Shown: in pieces, positions 35,236 to 45,792 of the stretch
Layout of the letters: every line of letters starts with the position of its first letter
How positions within the stretch are numbered: position 1 is the first letter of the stretch
Made by a program: the position numbers and the translations under genes
NCBI RefSeq assembly: GCF_002483235.1
Contig: NZ_DLHN01000021.1
Location: forward strand, 186,001-250,000
DNA: 64,000 bases
Reading direction: 5' to 3'
Source of the DNA: Pedobacter glucosidilyticus
GTDB taxonomy: Bacteria > Bacteroidota > Bacteroidia > Sphingobacteriales > Sphingobacteriaceae
The notes under the pieces: generated by a model
What the model was told of the DNA's origin: nothing
What the model saw: only the letters and a program-made list of their open reading frames with translations
Databases searched by the model: none

Positions 35236-35790
35236 TTAAAAATTATCATCCACAGCTTTACAAAAGATATGCCCTATTAAAATGTGCATTTCTTGTATTC
35301 TGGCTGTAACATCATCTGGCACAACAATGTTTAAATCGCAAATTTCATTCATTTGGCCACCATCTCTTCCGCTAAGACCGATGATTTTACAGCCCAATTT
35401 TTTAGCTGCTTGTATCGCAGAAATGATATTCTCGCTATTGCCACTGGTAGAGATAGCTATAAACAAATCATTTTCTTGTGCGTAAGCATTTATTTGCCTG
35501 CTAAAAACATTTGCAAAGCCATAATCATTACTAATAGCGGTTAAGGCCGATGTATCTACTGTTAACGCTATAGCTGGCAAAGCTTTCCTTTCTTTAACAA
35601 AACGACCGGTAAATTCTGCTGCAATATGTTGAGCATCAGCGGCGCTACCACCATTACCTGCCAATAAAATTTTACGACCGTTTAAGATGGTTTCTTTAAC
35701 CAACTCACAGCCTTTTTCAATATCGGGCACCAGTTGCTCAATAACTTTATTGATGGTAGTTTGATGTAATTTTAATTCGTTTAAAACCAT
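35236..35790 (-). CDS. gmhA: Phosphoheptose isomerase
   Basis: 184 residues. SIS-domain isomerase converting sedoheptulose 7-phosphate to D-glycero-D-manno-heptose 7-phosphate, the first step of LPS heptose synthesis. GNGGSAADAQHIAAEFTGRF (residues ~46-65), the ALTVDTSALTAISNDYGF block and STSGNSENI (sugar phosphate binding) are diagnostic. It lies 1 base after the kinase gene's stop. Confidence 0.93.
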   Translation of the reverse strand: MVLNELKLHQTTINKVIEQLVPDIEKGCELVKETILNGRKILLAGNGGSAADAQHIAAEFTGRFVKERKALPAIALTVDTSALTAISNDYGFANVFSRQINAYAQENDLFIAISTSGNSENIISAIQAAKKLGCKIIGLSGRDGGQMNEICDLNIVVPDDVTARIQEMHILIGHIFCKAVDDNF

Positions 35791-35791
35791 G

Positions 35792-36766
35792 TTAATCTTC
35801 TATTTCACTGATGATTTCTTCTATGGATGTGGTAGCGCTTCCTACGTGTTTAATTACGATAGCAGCGGCATAATTAGCAATTTGACAAGCCTCATGTAAA
35901 TTAAAACCTAATGCTAAACAATAAGCCATTGTTGCAATTACCGTATCGCCAGCACCTGTAACATCATAAACTTCTGTGGCTTGTACAGGTAACACTTCAC
36001 AAGATTGAGGCGTTAAAATAGCCATTCCCTCTTCTGATAAGGTTACTACCAAATTCACTGTTTGGGTATTCTTGAAAATAACATCAGCGGCAGCTTTTAA
36101 CTTTTCTTGATTATTGATGTTCTCTATTCTGGAAGTTTCGGATAACTCTTTACGATTAGGTTTAATTAAAAAAGCACCTTTATACTTGCTATAATCTATG
36201 CCTTTTGGGTCTATCACCACTTTTTTATGGAGGCTATTAGCGTAGTTGATAACGCTTTGACAAAGTTGGTAAGTGAGTAATCCTTTATTATAATCAGATA
36301 AAATAATGATATCAACATCTGAAATTAAGGGTTTTACAGCTTCAAATATTTGTTCTTCCAAAGCGCTATCAATATCATGAAGATTTTCTCTATCTATCCT
36401 TACAATTTGATGATTACTAGCTAAAACTCTGGTTTTAATAGTGCTACTTCTGCTCTTATCAAAAAATAAAGCATCGCTATGGATGTTTTTTTCTTTTAGT
36501 ATGTTTTTAATTTCTTTTCCAAAATCATCGGCTCCAACAACACTAGCGATACTAACTTTACCGCCTAAAGCCGTAATATTATTAGCAACATTACCTGCAC
36601 CTCCTATAATTTTAGATTCGTTTCTCACATTCACCACTGGAACTGGTGCTTCTGGCGATAAACGGTTGGCGTTACCGAAGATATAATGGTCTAACATGAC
36701 ATCGCCAATAACTAATATATGAGGTGTTTTTTGTTGATTTAAATCTGATAATTTTTTGGAAAGCAT
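35792..36766 (-). CDS. rfaE1: D-glycero-beta-D-manno-heptose-7-phosphate kinase
   Basis: 324 residues from ATG 36766. A TTG at 36784 is also in frame, but TATATTTG (36789-36782, - strand) covers it and looks like the -7 box, favouring 36766. PfkB-type sugar kinase with VIGDVMLDHYIFG, GGAGNVANNITALGG and the terminal DVTGAGDTVIATMA (anion hole and catalytic Asp). Phosphorylates C1 of heptose 7-phosphate. Stand-alone form of the HldE N-terminal domain. First gene of a hldA-gmhA-hldC-GT9-sixA run; no gmhB or hldD is present here. Confidence 0.92.
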   Translation of the reverse strand: MLSKKLSDLNQQKTPHILVIGDVMLDHYIFGNANRLSPEAPVPVVNVRNESKIIGGAGNVANNITALGGKVSIASVVGADDFGKEIKNILKEKNIHSDALFFDKSRSSTIKTRVLASNHQIVRIDRENLHDIDSALEEQIFEAVKPLISDVDIIILSDYNKGLLTYQLCQSVINYANSLHKKVVIDPKGIDYSKYKGAFLIKPNRKELSETSRIENINNQEKLKAAADVIFKNTQTVNLVVTLSEEGMAILTPQSCEVLPVQATEVYDVTGAGDTVIATMAYCLALGFNLHEACQIANYAAAIVIKHVGSATTSIEEIISEIED

Positions 36767-36781
36767 TTCTTCTCTTTGATT

Positions 36782-36789
36782 CAAATATA
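36782..36789 (-). promoter_or_regulatory. -7 element before the heptose operon
   Basis: TATATTTG on the - strand, 15 bases before ATG 36766 and just after the polX stop at 36803. It gives the heptose genes their own start and argues against the TTG start. No -33 TTTG is visible at 19-21 bases. Confidence 0.4.
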
Positions 36790-36802
36790 GCTAAAGATGT
36801 TT

Positions 36803-38482
36803 TTATAAAGCTTGTTTTTTATGACCAAAATAAGTTTGGATACTGGCTAAGTCAAACGCATTTAAACATTTTTCTTTAGTTAAACCGCCTTTTCTGGCAA
36901 CATAAACGCCATAATGCATATCGTAAAAACCTTCATTACGATGGGCATCTGGATTTATAGCTAATAAAACTCCCTTTTCTAAAGCGTATTGATGCCATCT
37001 CCAATCTAAATCTAAACGTAGCGGGTTGGCATTAATTTCTATGGTCACTTGGTTTGCAGCACAAGCGTCAATAACTTTTTTAAAATCTAAAGGATAACCA
37101 CTTCTACTTAATAATAAACGACCTGTTGGGTGACCTAAAATAGTGGTATATGGGTTTTCTATGGCTTTTATTAAGCGTTGTGTAGCTTTATCTTCATCCA
37201 TTTTTAGATTTGAGTGTACAGATGCTACCACAAAATCAAATTTAGTAAGGATTTCATCGGGGTAATCTAAACTTCCGTCTGATAAAATATCTGATTCAAT
37301 CCCTTTGAATATCTTAAAAGGCGCTAATTTTTGGTTTAACTTCTCTATTTCTTCATGTTGTTGTAAAACACGTTCTATACTTAAACCATTGGCGTAAACT
37401 GCAGTTTTAGAGTGATCGCACAAACCTAAATATTCGAGTTTTAAGGTGTCTCTGCAATAAATAGCCATTTCTTCTATGCTATGGACACCATCACTCCAAG
37501 TACTATGGTTGTGTAAAGTGCCTTTTAAATCTGCGTAAGTGATTAAAGAAGGTAATTGTTTTGCTTGTGCTAGGGCTATTTCGTTAAAATCTTCTCTTAA
37601 TTCTGGTTCTATATACGCTAAGCCCGCAGCTTCGTAAATGACATTTTCTGAAGTATAGGTTGTTGAATGATCAGGTAAAAGTGCTTTAACTTTTTCTACA
37701 TGAGCCTCAACACCTGTGGTTTCAAATAAACGGTAAGCTAAAGTGGTTTCGTCTGCTTCGAAGCATCTTATGGTTAAGCTGTTTTGATCTTTAAATCTGA
37801 TGCTATTAGGTGTAGTTTCAAGATTAGAGATGTTTTCTAATTGTTGGATTTTATCTATAAATAGCTTAAAATTAGGAGCAACAACTATAAAAGCTAATTC
37901 ATCTATAATTTCACACTTTCTTCTAAACTCTCCGGTAACTAATATTTCAGTAGCATTGCTAAGTTTAGCTAATAAGTCTTGGTATTGTGTAACTATGGGT
38001 TCTAAACGGGCATATAAAAAACGACCATTACTCGCCATTTTAAACTCAATAGCTTTTTTTATTTCCTCCTGAGTTTTTAAACCAAATCCTTTTGCTTCAA
38101 TCAGTCGGTTTTCATTACAAGCATAGTATAACTCACCAACATTTTCTATCCCTAAGGTTTTCCAGATGATAATGATTTTTTTAGGTCCTAAACCTTTGAT
38201 GCTGAGCATATCTAAAATCCCGATAGGGGTGATAGCTATCAAATCATTTAATTCCTTTAAACCTCCGGTATTAAAAAGCTCTATAATTTTAGTAGCGATG
38301 CTTTTTCCGATACCATCTATTTTATCGAGCTCATCTTGGGCTTTATCTTTTAATTTGAATGGAAGTTTATCAACCTTAAAAGAAGCATTGGCAACAGATT
38401 TTATTTTAAATGGATTTTCATCATGAAGCTCCATCAATTGTGCTAATAGTTTTAAGGTTTTTGATATTTCTTTATTTTCCAT
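36803..38482 (-). CDS. polX: PolX-family protein, PHP domain intact, polymerase site degenerate
   Basis: 559 residues. Helix-hairpin-helix DNA-binding repeats (~50-145). The Pol beta-like palm has G184-E-F-R-R where GSxRR is expected; the two catalytic Asp positions are E195 and A197, and the third is T237, so polymerase activity is probably lost. The C-terminal PHP domain (~318-559) keeps its metal motifs: HNHSTWSDG (H324, H326), CDHS, GIESDI, ASVHS, GHPTGR and NPDAHR, giving a 3'-5' exonuclease or AP endonuclease. TAACTTTG (38509-38502, - strand) fits a -7 box 20 bases before the start. Confidence 0.9.
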   Translation of the reverse strand: MENKEISKTLKLLAQLMELHDENPFKIKSVANASFKVDKLPFKLKDKAQDELDKIDGIGKSIATKIIELFNTGGLKELNDLIAITPIGILDMLSIKGLGPKKIIIIWKTLGIENVGELYYACNENRLIEAKGFGLKTQEEIKKAIEFKMASNGRFLYARLEPIVTQYQDLLAKLSNATEILVTGEFRRKCEIIDELAFIVVAPNFKLFIDKIQQLENISNLETTPNSIRFKDQNSLTIRCFEADETTLAYRLFETTGVEAHVEKVKALLPDHSTTYTSENVIYEAAGLAYIEPELREDFNEIALAQAKQLPSLITYADLKGTLHNHSTWSDGVHSIEEMAIYCRDTLKLEYLGLCDHSKTAVYANGLSIERVLQQHEEIEKLNQKLAPFKIFKGIESDILSDGSLDYPDEILTKFDFVVASVHSNLKMDEDKATQRLIKAIENPYTTILGHPTGRLLLSRSGYPLDFKKVIDACAANQVTIEINANPLRLDLDWRWHQYALEKGVLLAINPDAHRNEGFYDMHYGVYVARKGGLTKEKCLNAFDLASIQTYFGHKKQAL

Positions 38483-38577
38483 CTTGATTTAAAAAAGATA
38501 CCAAAGTTAAGATAATGGAACAAAACAATAGAAAATAATACACTGCATTTTGAAAGACCAAATTAGTATATTTGATT

Positions 38578-38742
38578 ATGGTTACAATTATTCAGAAAGG
38601 CACCCCATTAGAAGAGATTAAAAAAAAGATAGATACAGTTGTTGCGAAGAAAAAAAATAACATCAAAAAATTTGCTGGAACAGTGAAGTTAGATGTAGAA
38701 CCTATGGAGTGGCAAAATAAAATAAGAGATGAGTGGAGATAA
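38578..38742 (+). CDS. Small antitoxin of a PIN-toxin pair
   Basis: 54 residues from ATG 38578: MVTIIQKGTPLEEIKKKID, a Lys-rich middle, and an end rich in Trp and charge (EPMEWQNKIRDEWR). Short antitoxins of this kind precede VapC-like genes in Bacteroidota, binding the PIN active site with their C-terminus. It overlaps the toxin by 14 bases. TATATTTG (38567-38574) lies only 3 bases before the ATG, so if it is the -7 box the mRNA would be almost leaderless. Confidence 0.7.
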   Translation: MVTIIQKGTPLEEIKKKIDTVVAKKKNNIKKFAGTVKLDVEPMEWQNKIRDEWR

Positions 38743-39100
38743 GCTTTTTATCGACTCTAATATTTTGTTATATTTTCTTAAAGGAGAAAAGGAGATTGTA
38801 GAAATTATATCAGAAAAGGAATTGGTGATTTCTTTTATAACGGAGTTAGAATTGCTTTCTTTTTCTAATTTATCTTCTTCCGATGAGAAAAATATCAAAG
38901 GACTTTTGAAAAGCTGTCAAATTATCAACCTTAATGAAGAAATTAAAGCTTTAACCATAGAGCTTAAAAGAAAATATAAGTTGAAACTTCCGGATGCTAT
39001 AATTGCTAGTACAGCTTATTACTTTAACCTACCTATTCTAACTGCTGACAAACAATTTAAACAAGTTGAAGAGCTAGAAGTTATTATTTATCAATTTTAA
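38729..39100 (+). CDS. PIN-domain toxin (VapC-like)
   Basis: 123 residues. PIN ribonuclease with the acidic site visible: FIDSNILLYFLKG (Asp 9), TELELLSF (Glu near 39), LPDAIIASTAYYF (Asp near 87) and LTADKQF (Asp near 108). Such toxins cut tRNA or rRNA when the antitoxin is lost. The start overlaps the antitoxin by 14 bases. Target RNA is unknown. Confidence 0.82.
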   Translation: MSGDKLFIDSNILLYFLKGEKEIVEIISEKELVISFITELELLSFSNLSSSDEKNIKGLLKSCQIINLNEEIKALTIELKRKYKLKLPDAIIASTAYYFNLPILTADKQFKQVEELEVIIYQF

Positions 39101-39109
39101 ATATGGCAA

Positions 39110-40117
39110 TTATTTCTTAATCACTTTAAACACTTCTGTTTTTTTATTTGGGTATTCAACTTGAAGTAAGTATAGTCCTGAAGCTGCATCAACAAAAAAA
39201 TCTACGTGTTGCTGGCCTTCGCTTAAAAGTTTGCTGTGTTGTTGTAAAATAACACCATTTAAGGTGGAAATATTAAATTTTACAACTCCTTTTTCTGGGT
39301 TATTAAAGCTTAATTTAAAATCGTTTTCAAAAGGGTTAGGAAAAACTGTTGAAGTAGAAGCAGTAGACGTAATGTTTTCTTGTTCTTGATTTGTTTTGTT
39401 AATTACGGTTGTGGATGATTCCGTTTTTAAACTATCAGTATTAGATTTTAGGCTGGCCAATTGTGTTTGTTCCCCAAGTTGTTTAATCACCAAATCATCC
39501 AATTCCCAAACAGATTTTAAGCATTGCTGTACTCCTATATGCGAGCCTTTTACAGGAGTTATTTTATGTGTTAGAACCGTTACGTTATTTATTTTAACCC
39601 ATAAAAGGCCGTTTTCCTGCCTTATTTCGTAGCTATTTGCTTTCGTTTTATCAAAATTTTGATTTTTTAAAAGATGAGCAATGTCTTTATAAACCATATA
39701 GTTCCAAGCATTATTAAAAAAGGCTAACCTAATTTTACCTTTTAAATCAAAATCAACCTGAAATATTTCTCTAGAATTACCTTCTTCCTTTTTAACAGAA
39801 TTTCCCCATTGGAAATCTATCATATCGGTCTGGTCTCCACCACTTATGTAACTGGCTTTAAATAAGATAGAAAAGTTTTTTTCGGTATTAAATCCTTTAA
39901 TGTTTTGCGTTTGCCATTGGCAACCACGATTTGTATAGTTAATGAACTTCTTTTCTAGCCTAAGTTTTCCATTAGTGATAGAGACTTTAAAATCTTTATT
40001 GTCTTTAACCTTCCACTGATGCTTATTATCCTTAAAACTCTCTTTAAAAATGATTTTTTCTTGGGCAATAATTTTTGTAGAAATGAGAATTAAAGTGATG
40101 TATAAAAATATTTTCAT
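39110..40117 (-). CDS. T9SS-sorted secreted protein with lectin-like domain
   Basis: 335 residues. Signal peptide (residues 1-18, ending IIAQ). Residues ~25-210 form a beta-rich domain like concanavalin/DUF1080-type folds (LRLEKKFINYTNRGCQW, DMIDFQWG, LLWVKINNV, WELDDLVIKQ). A Ser/Thr/Asn-rich linker (~215-260) leads to a T9SS type A sorting domain (VFPNPFENDF to the terminal KVIKK). Secreted to the surface by T9SS; ligand unknown. Confidence 0.8.
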   Translation of the reverse strand: MKIFLYITLILISTKIIAQEKIIFKESFKDNKHQWKVKDNKDFKVSITNGKLRLEKKFINYTNRGCQWQTQNIKGFNTEKNFSILFKASYISGGDQTDMIDFQWGNSVKKEEGNSREIFQVDFDLKGKIRLAFFNNAWNYMVYKDIAHLLKNQNFDKTKANSYEIRQENGLLWVKINNVTVLTHKITPVKGSHIGVQQCLKSVWELDDLVIKQLGEQTQLASLKSNTDSLKTESSTTVINKTNQEQENITSTASTSTVFPNPFENDFKLSFNNPEKGVVKFNISTLNGVILQQHSKLLSEGQQHVDFFVDAASGLYLLQVEYPNKKTEVFKVIKK

Positions 40118-40152
40118 AGGGTTTAGAAGGTATAAAAAGTTAAAAATAAAAA

Positions 40153-40180
40153 ATCCCCTTAATAAACCTATTAAGGGGAT
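40153..40180 (-). terminator. Rho-independent terminator of sppA
   Basis: Perfect 12-bp stem ATCCCCTTAATA/TATTAAGGGGAT with a 4-base loop, followed on the - strand by TTTTTATTTTTA. It lies 19 bases past the sppA stop. Confidence 0.85.
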
Positions 40181-40199
40181 GTTAAATTCTTTTAGTTCG

Positions 40200-41960
40200 T
40201 TATTCTACAACCAAATTATAAGGCATTTTTGCTTGTATACCTTTCATTTGGGTAATTTCTTTGATGTTTTTGTAATGAATATAGCTATCGCCTAATTCTT
40301 GTTTTACAAAATAGGTTTTGATGTTTTCACCAGATTTATCTAGAAAACCTAGGAGACCATCTTTTTTCTCAGGATAGTTTACAATTCTATACTCTTTGAT
40401 TTTAGCTTTTTTAGCAGCAGCTTTAATAGCATCTTCAATATGCCCTATGCGGTCTACCAAACCTAATTTTACGGCTTGTTGGCCTGTCCAAACGCGACCT
40501 TGCCCAATACTATCTACATATTGCTGAGAAATTTTTCTTCCATCAGCAACTCTCTTGGTAAAATCATTATAAGTACGATTTACTTCTTTTTGTAAAAGCA
40601 TTTTTTCTGCCCCAGTTAAAGGTCTTGAAATATTACCTAAATCTGCATATTCGCTGGTTTTAACGCCATCAAAAGTTACCCCAAGTTTCTCATTAAAGAA
40701 ACCTTTCATGTTAGGTAAAATGGCAAATACACCTATAGAACCTGTAATGGTATTTGGTTCAGCAAAGATAGAATCGGCAGCACAAGCAATATAATAACCG
40801 CCAGATGCGGCGTAATCTCCCATGGTTACCATAATAGGTTTAACTTTTTTGGTCAATACTACTTCCCTCCAAATAACATCAGAGGCTAAAGCGCTTCCGC
40901 CTGGGCTATTCACTCTTAGTACAACAGCCTTAATTTTATCATCTTCACGGGCTTTTCTTAATGCTCTAGATACAGTTTCAGAACCAATAGTGTTTTCATC
41001 TCCTTCGCCACCCATAATATCTCCGTTGGCATAAACCACCGCAATTCTGTCTTTTGCAGTGCTGGTATTTTTGATAGATGAAACATAATCTGATAAACCA
41101 ATGGTAGTTAAATCATCTTTTAAATCTGTTTTAGTAAGTTTTTTTAGCTCAGCAAGAACTTCATCTTTATATTTTAAGCCATCTATCAGCTTAAGTTTAA
41201 GGGCATCTTCTGGAGAACGAGATTGTAATTTGTTAGCGATAGCATATACACTGTCTTGCGGTATTTTTCTGCTTGTGGCAATTCCTTTAGTGAAATTTTC
41301 GAATAAAGAGCCTAGTAAAGCTGTCATTTGTTGCTTATTAGCATCGCTCATGCTTTCAAGAATAAAAGGCTCAACAGCACTTTTATAAGTTCCTACTTTT
41401 ATAATTTGAGGTTCAATAGCCAGTTTTTCTAAAGCACCTTTAAAAAAAGTAATTTGTGAGCTAAAACCTTTAAGCTCTAAAATACCTTGAGGGTTTAAAT
41501 AAACTTTATGAGCTACTGATGCTAAATAGTAAGCCCCCTGGCTATATACTTCACTATATGCGATGATGAATTTACCAGATTTTTTGAAGTTAATCAGCTC
41601 GTTCCTGATTTCTTCTAAAGTTGCCATACCAGTTAAAATATAGCTTACATCCAGATAAATACCTTTAATTTTATCATCCTCTTTAGCGTTTCTGATACTT
41701 TTTAGGATATCATTTAAACCTAACACTTTTTCACTCTTAATAGGGCCAAAGTCAACATCCTCAAAAGGGTTTGTTTCTGAACGCTCTGTTATAGGATAAT
41801 TAAGATTTACGTAAAGAATGCTATTTTCTTTAACTTCTGCGGTTTTCTCTGTACTACTTACCAGTGCTGTAATCCCTCCAATAAGGATAACTGTAAATAT
41901 GATTAATGTTAGGAAGAAACCTAACATAGATGCGAAAACAAATTTGAAGAATTGTTTCAT
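40200..41960 (-). CDS. sppA: Signal peptide peptidase SppA, long form
   Basis: 586 residues, the 67-kDa form with two peptidase S49 halves. N-terminal membrane helix (residues 5-33). The N-half carries the catalytic Lys segment (VGTYKSAVEPF, near 200); the C-half carries the nucleophile Ser (GDYAASGGYYIACAADSI, near 385). Degrades leftover signal peptides in the inner membrane. It diverges from folK, with about 80 bases between starts. Confidence 0.93.
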   Translation of the reverse strand: MKQFFKFVFASMLGFFLTLIIFTVILIGGITALVSSTEKTAEVKENSILYVNLNYPITERSETNPFEDVDFGPIKSEKVLGLNDILKSIRNAKEDDKIKGIYLDVSYILTGMATLEEIRNELINFKKSGKFIIAYSEVYSQGAYYLASVAHKVYLNPQGILELKGFSSQITFFKGALEKLAIEPQIIKVGTYKSAVEPFILESMSDANKQQMTALLGSLFENFTKGIATSRKIPQDSVYAIANKLQSRSPEDALKLKLIDGLKYKDEVLAELKKLTKTDLKDDLTTIGLSDYVSSIKNTSTAKDRIAVVYANGDIMGGEGDENTIGSETVSRALRKAREDDKIKAVVLRVNSPGGSALASDVIWREVVLTKKVKPIMVTMGDYAASGGYYIACAADSIFAEPNTITGSIGVFAILPNMKGFFNEKLGVTFDGVKTSEYADLGNISRPLTGAEKMLLQKEVNRTYNDFTKRVADGRKISQQYVDSIGQGRVWTGQQAVKLGLVDRIGHIEDAIKAAAKKAKIKEYRIVNYPEKKDGLLGFLDKSGENIKTYFVKQELGDSYIHYKNIKEITQMKGIQAKMPYNLVVE

Positions 41961-42039
41961 AAAAAGAATTAATGTTTTAACTATGCAAAATACAAATATA
42001 AGTTTTAGACAAGCAAGGTTTTCATTTGTTACAACATTT

Positions 42040-42534
42040 ATGTGTCAGGTTTATTTAGGTTTAGGTACTAATTTAGGAGATAGGTTAAAAAACTTAGAAA
42101 AAGCTATTGCTTTAATTGCAAAACAGGTAGGGGATATTGGTGCATGTTCTTCTATTTACAAAACAGCAGCTTGGGGTAATACCCATCAGCCAGATTTTTT
42201 AAATATGGTGGTAGGTGTAAAGACGGATTTTACTCCCGAAACTTTATTAGAAAAAACACAGCAAATAGAATTATACTTGGGAAGAAAGCGTATAAAACAT
42301 TGGGGAGAGCGTATTATTGATATAGATATATTGTTTTATGAAGAATTTATTCAAAATTCAAGCAACCTTATTATCCCTCATCCGTATATAGCCCAAAGAA
42401 AATTTGTTTTAGCCCCATTGAACGAGCTTATTCCTGATTTTTATCACCCTAACTTAAAACAAACAGTAGGGAATTTGTATTTATCATGTGAAGACAAGTT
42501 GCAGGTAGAGAAAACAGCTTTTAAACTAAATTAA
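42040..42534 (+). CDS. folK: 2-amino-4-hydroxy-6-hydroxymethyldihydropteridine diphosphokinase
   Basis: 164 residues from ATG 42040, starting MCQVYLGLGTNLGDR as the family requires. Longer frames reach back into sppA on the other strand and are not credible; ATG 41983 is possible but adds an unconserved tail. Transfers pyrophosphate to the pterin in folate synthesis. IYKTAAWGNTHQPDFLNMV (residues ~32-50) and RIIDIDILFYEE (metal-binding Asp pair) are signatures. It lies 4 bases before the Hpt gene. Confidence 0.93.
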   Translation: MCQVYLGLGTNLGDRLKNLEKAIALIAKQVGDIGACSSIYKTAAWGNTHQPDFLNMVVGVKTDFTPETLLEKTQQIELYLGRKRIKHWGERIIDIDILFYEEFIQNSSNLIIPHPYIAQRKFVLAPLNELIPDFYHPNLKQTVGNLYLSCEDKLQVEKTAFKLN

Positions 42535-42538
42535 TTAC

Positions 42539-42910
42539 ATGGATAATCATGAAATAATTATTGACCTTTCATACTTAAAAGAAGTGGCTAGCGGAAATAT
42601 AGAATTTATGGTGGAGATGATTGATATCTTTCTTGACCAAACACCAGGGTATCTGGTTAATTTAAAAGAGGCAATTGAAAATAAGAATTGGCAAAAAATT
42701 GCTGAATCAGCACATAAAATTAAACCAACATTGGGTTTTATGGGGATAGAATCTGCTAGGGAAACCATGGCAGAAATAGAGTTAAATGCCCGTAAGCAAG
42801 AGAATTTCGAAAATATAGTTTTAAAGCACAACCAAATGCAAGAAGTCTTTAAAACTATATTTGTTAAATTAGAAGAGAAGAAGCAAGAGCTTCTTGCTCA
42901 AGACAATTAA
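42539..42910 (+). CDS. Hpt domain protein
   Basis: 123 residues, all helical. ESAHKIKPTLGFMG carries the phosphorylated His (H59) in the usual HxxK setting. A stand-alone histidine phosphotransfer protein, relaying phosphate between a hybrid kinase and a response regulator located elsewhere. It overlaps the end of purS (opposite strand) by 4 bases. Confidence 0.85.
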   Translation: MDNHEIIIDLSYLKEVASGNIEFMVEMIDIFLDQTPGYLVNLKEAIENKNWQKIAESAHKIKPTLGFMGIESARETMAEIELNARKQENFENIVLKHNQMQEVFKTIFVKLEEKKQELLAQDN

Positions 42911-43161
42911 ATTTCTTTTATTTCAAAATTATAGCTTTCCATAATCAGGTTAGCCAAAAGTTTCTTACAAGCTGTTTCTACTTTTTCAGAAGCAGCTTCT
43001 TTATTTTCTGCCTCTACTTCTAAAGTAATATGTCTGCCAATTCTTACATTGCTAATTTCTGGAAGACCTAAATTTTTCATGCTTCCGGTTACTGCTTTAC
43101 CTTGAGGGTCAAGAATCTCTTTAAGCGGCATTACATCAATCTCTGCTAAAAACTTTTTCAT
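42907..43161 (-). CDS. purS: Phosphoribosylformylglycinamidine synthase subunit PurS
   Basis: 84 residues, the normal PurS length. KKFLAEIDVMPLKEILDPQGKAV and IGRHITLEVEAENKE are family signatures. PurS joins PurL and PurQ in the complex for the fourth step of purine synthesis. The other two genes are not in this window. Confidence 0.9.
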   Translation of the reverse strand: MKKFLAEIDVMPLKEILDPQGKAVTGSMKNLGLPEISNVRIGRHITLEVEAENKEAASEKVETACKKLLANLIMESYNFEIKEI

Positions 43162-43186
43162 TTTATTGTTTAAGGGTCATATTTGA

Positions 43187-43203
43187 TTAAGTTGCGAACT
43201 TAA
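43187..43203. promoter_or_regulatory. Short palindrome upstream of purS
   Basis: TTAAGTT-gcg-AACTTAA, a perfect 7-bp inverted repeat 26 bases before the purS ATG and just past the pssA stop. It has no T-run after it, so an operator is as likely as a hairpin. Confidence 0.25.
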
Positions 43204-43212
43204 CCAAAGAAT

Positions 43213-43887
43213 TTAATTTTTTGAATAACTAAAATGTATTTGTGATAATATGATATACCAAACTAAAATAAGCGGTATGGCGGCAAATTTAAGAAAAGCA
43301 AGGCATACTACAGAAATAATCAGGAAAATGAATTTGTATTGATTTTCTTTCCAACGTAAGTTGCTGATTTTCATTGAGAATAATCTTATCTCGCTTACCA
43401 AAAGCCAGCATAAAATAAGCGTTAGAGCTATTAAAAACCATGGGTTACTTACAAACGTAAAGCTATCTGCTAGATATGGTAAAGAAATAACTAAAAAAGT
43501 ATTCATAGGCGTATTTAAGCCGATGAAATCTTCTGTTTGACGTTCATCCACATTAAATTTAGCTAATCTTAAGGCTGAGAAAACGGTTATCAAGAAGCCA
43601 ACATAAGGTAAATAGGGGATAGATGCTACTTGTAACATTTGATAAATGATGACACCAGGTAAAAAACCAAAGCTTATCACATCTGCCAGAGAATCTAGTT
43701 CTTTACCTATTTCTGATTTTACATGAAGCAAACGAGCTGCAAAACCATCAAAAAAATCAAATATTCCTGATAGAATAACAAAAAAGGCAACCGTTTTAAG
43801 GTCGCCATTAAATGCGTATATAATTCCTATACAACCAGAGAAAAGGTTAGCACAGGTTAACATATTAGGAATGTGTTTTTTTATCAT
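43213..43887 (-). CDS. pssA: CDP-diacylglycerol--serine O-phosphatidyltransferase
   Basis: 224 residues, about seven membrane helices. CDP-alcohol phosphotransferase motif DGFAARLLHVKSEIGKELD with the following SLAD (residues ~44-66) matches DGxxAR...GxxxDxxxD. Makes phosphatidylserine, the precursor of phosphatidylethanolamine. Confidence 0.92.
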   Translation of the reverse strand: MIKKHIPNMLTCANLFSGCIGIIYAFNGDLKTVAFFVILSGIFDFFDGFAARLLHVKSEIGKELDSLADVISFGFLPGVIIYQMLQVASIPYLPYVGFLITVFSALRLAKFNVDERQTEDFIGLNTPMNTFLVISLPYLADSFTFVSNPWFLIALTLILCWLLVSEIRLFSMKISNLRWKENQYKFIFLIISVVCLAFLKFAAIPLILVWYIILSQIHFSYSKN

Positions 43888-43968
43888 TTTTTAGAGGATA
43901 AAGGAGTAAGGAATAAAGATAAAAGACTTATGCCTCCTATTCCTTGTTCTTTATTCTTTTTTCTCTAT

Positions 43969-45561
<1,593 letters not shown>

Positions 45562-45792
45562 TCAAAATGAATTATGTTCAAGGATTTTATTATTAGAATT
45601 TATCCCTTAAGCTTTTGTTAAGATTTCTAAGATTTGATATTAGAAAAACTAAAAAAAATCCGTAGACAAGGATAAATTGAGATTTCTTTGCAATTGTAGA
45701 TATTTATTTTTTAAGTTCAAATTTTTTTGCAATTATTTTTTCAAATACTTAGCTATTTTTTAACAAATTTGCAGCCAAAACCAAAAGAGGTC

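Noticed and set aside
41818..42039. N-terminal extension of folK
   Set aside because: It overlaps sppA on the other strand and lacks conservation; the family start is at MCQVYLGLG.
43888..43968. Terminator-like sequence between rho and pssA
   Set aside because: ATTCCTT/AAGGAAT pieces are present but do not form a convincing stem followed by a T-run.
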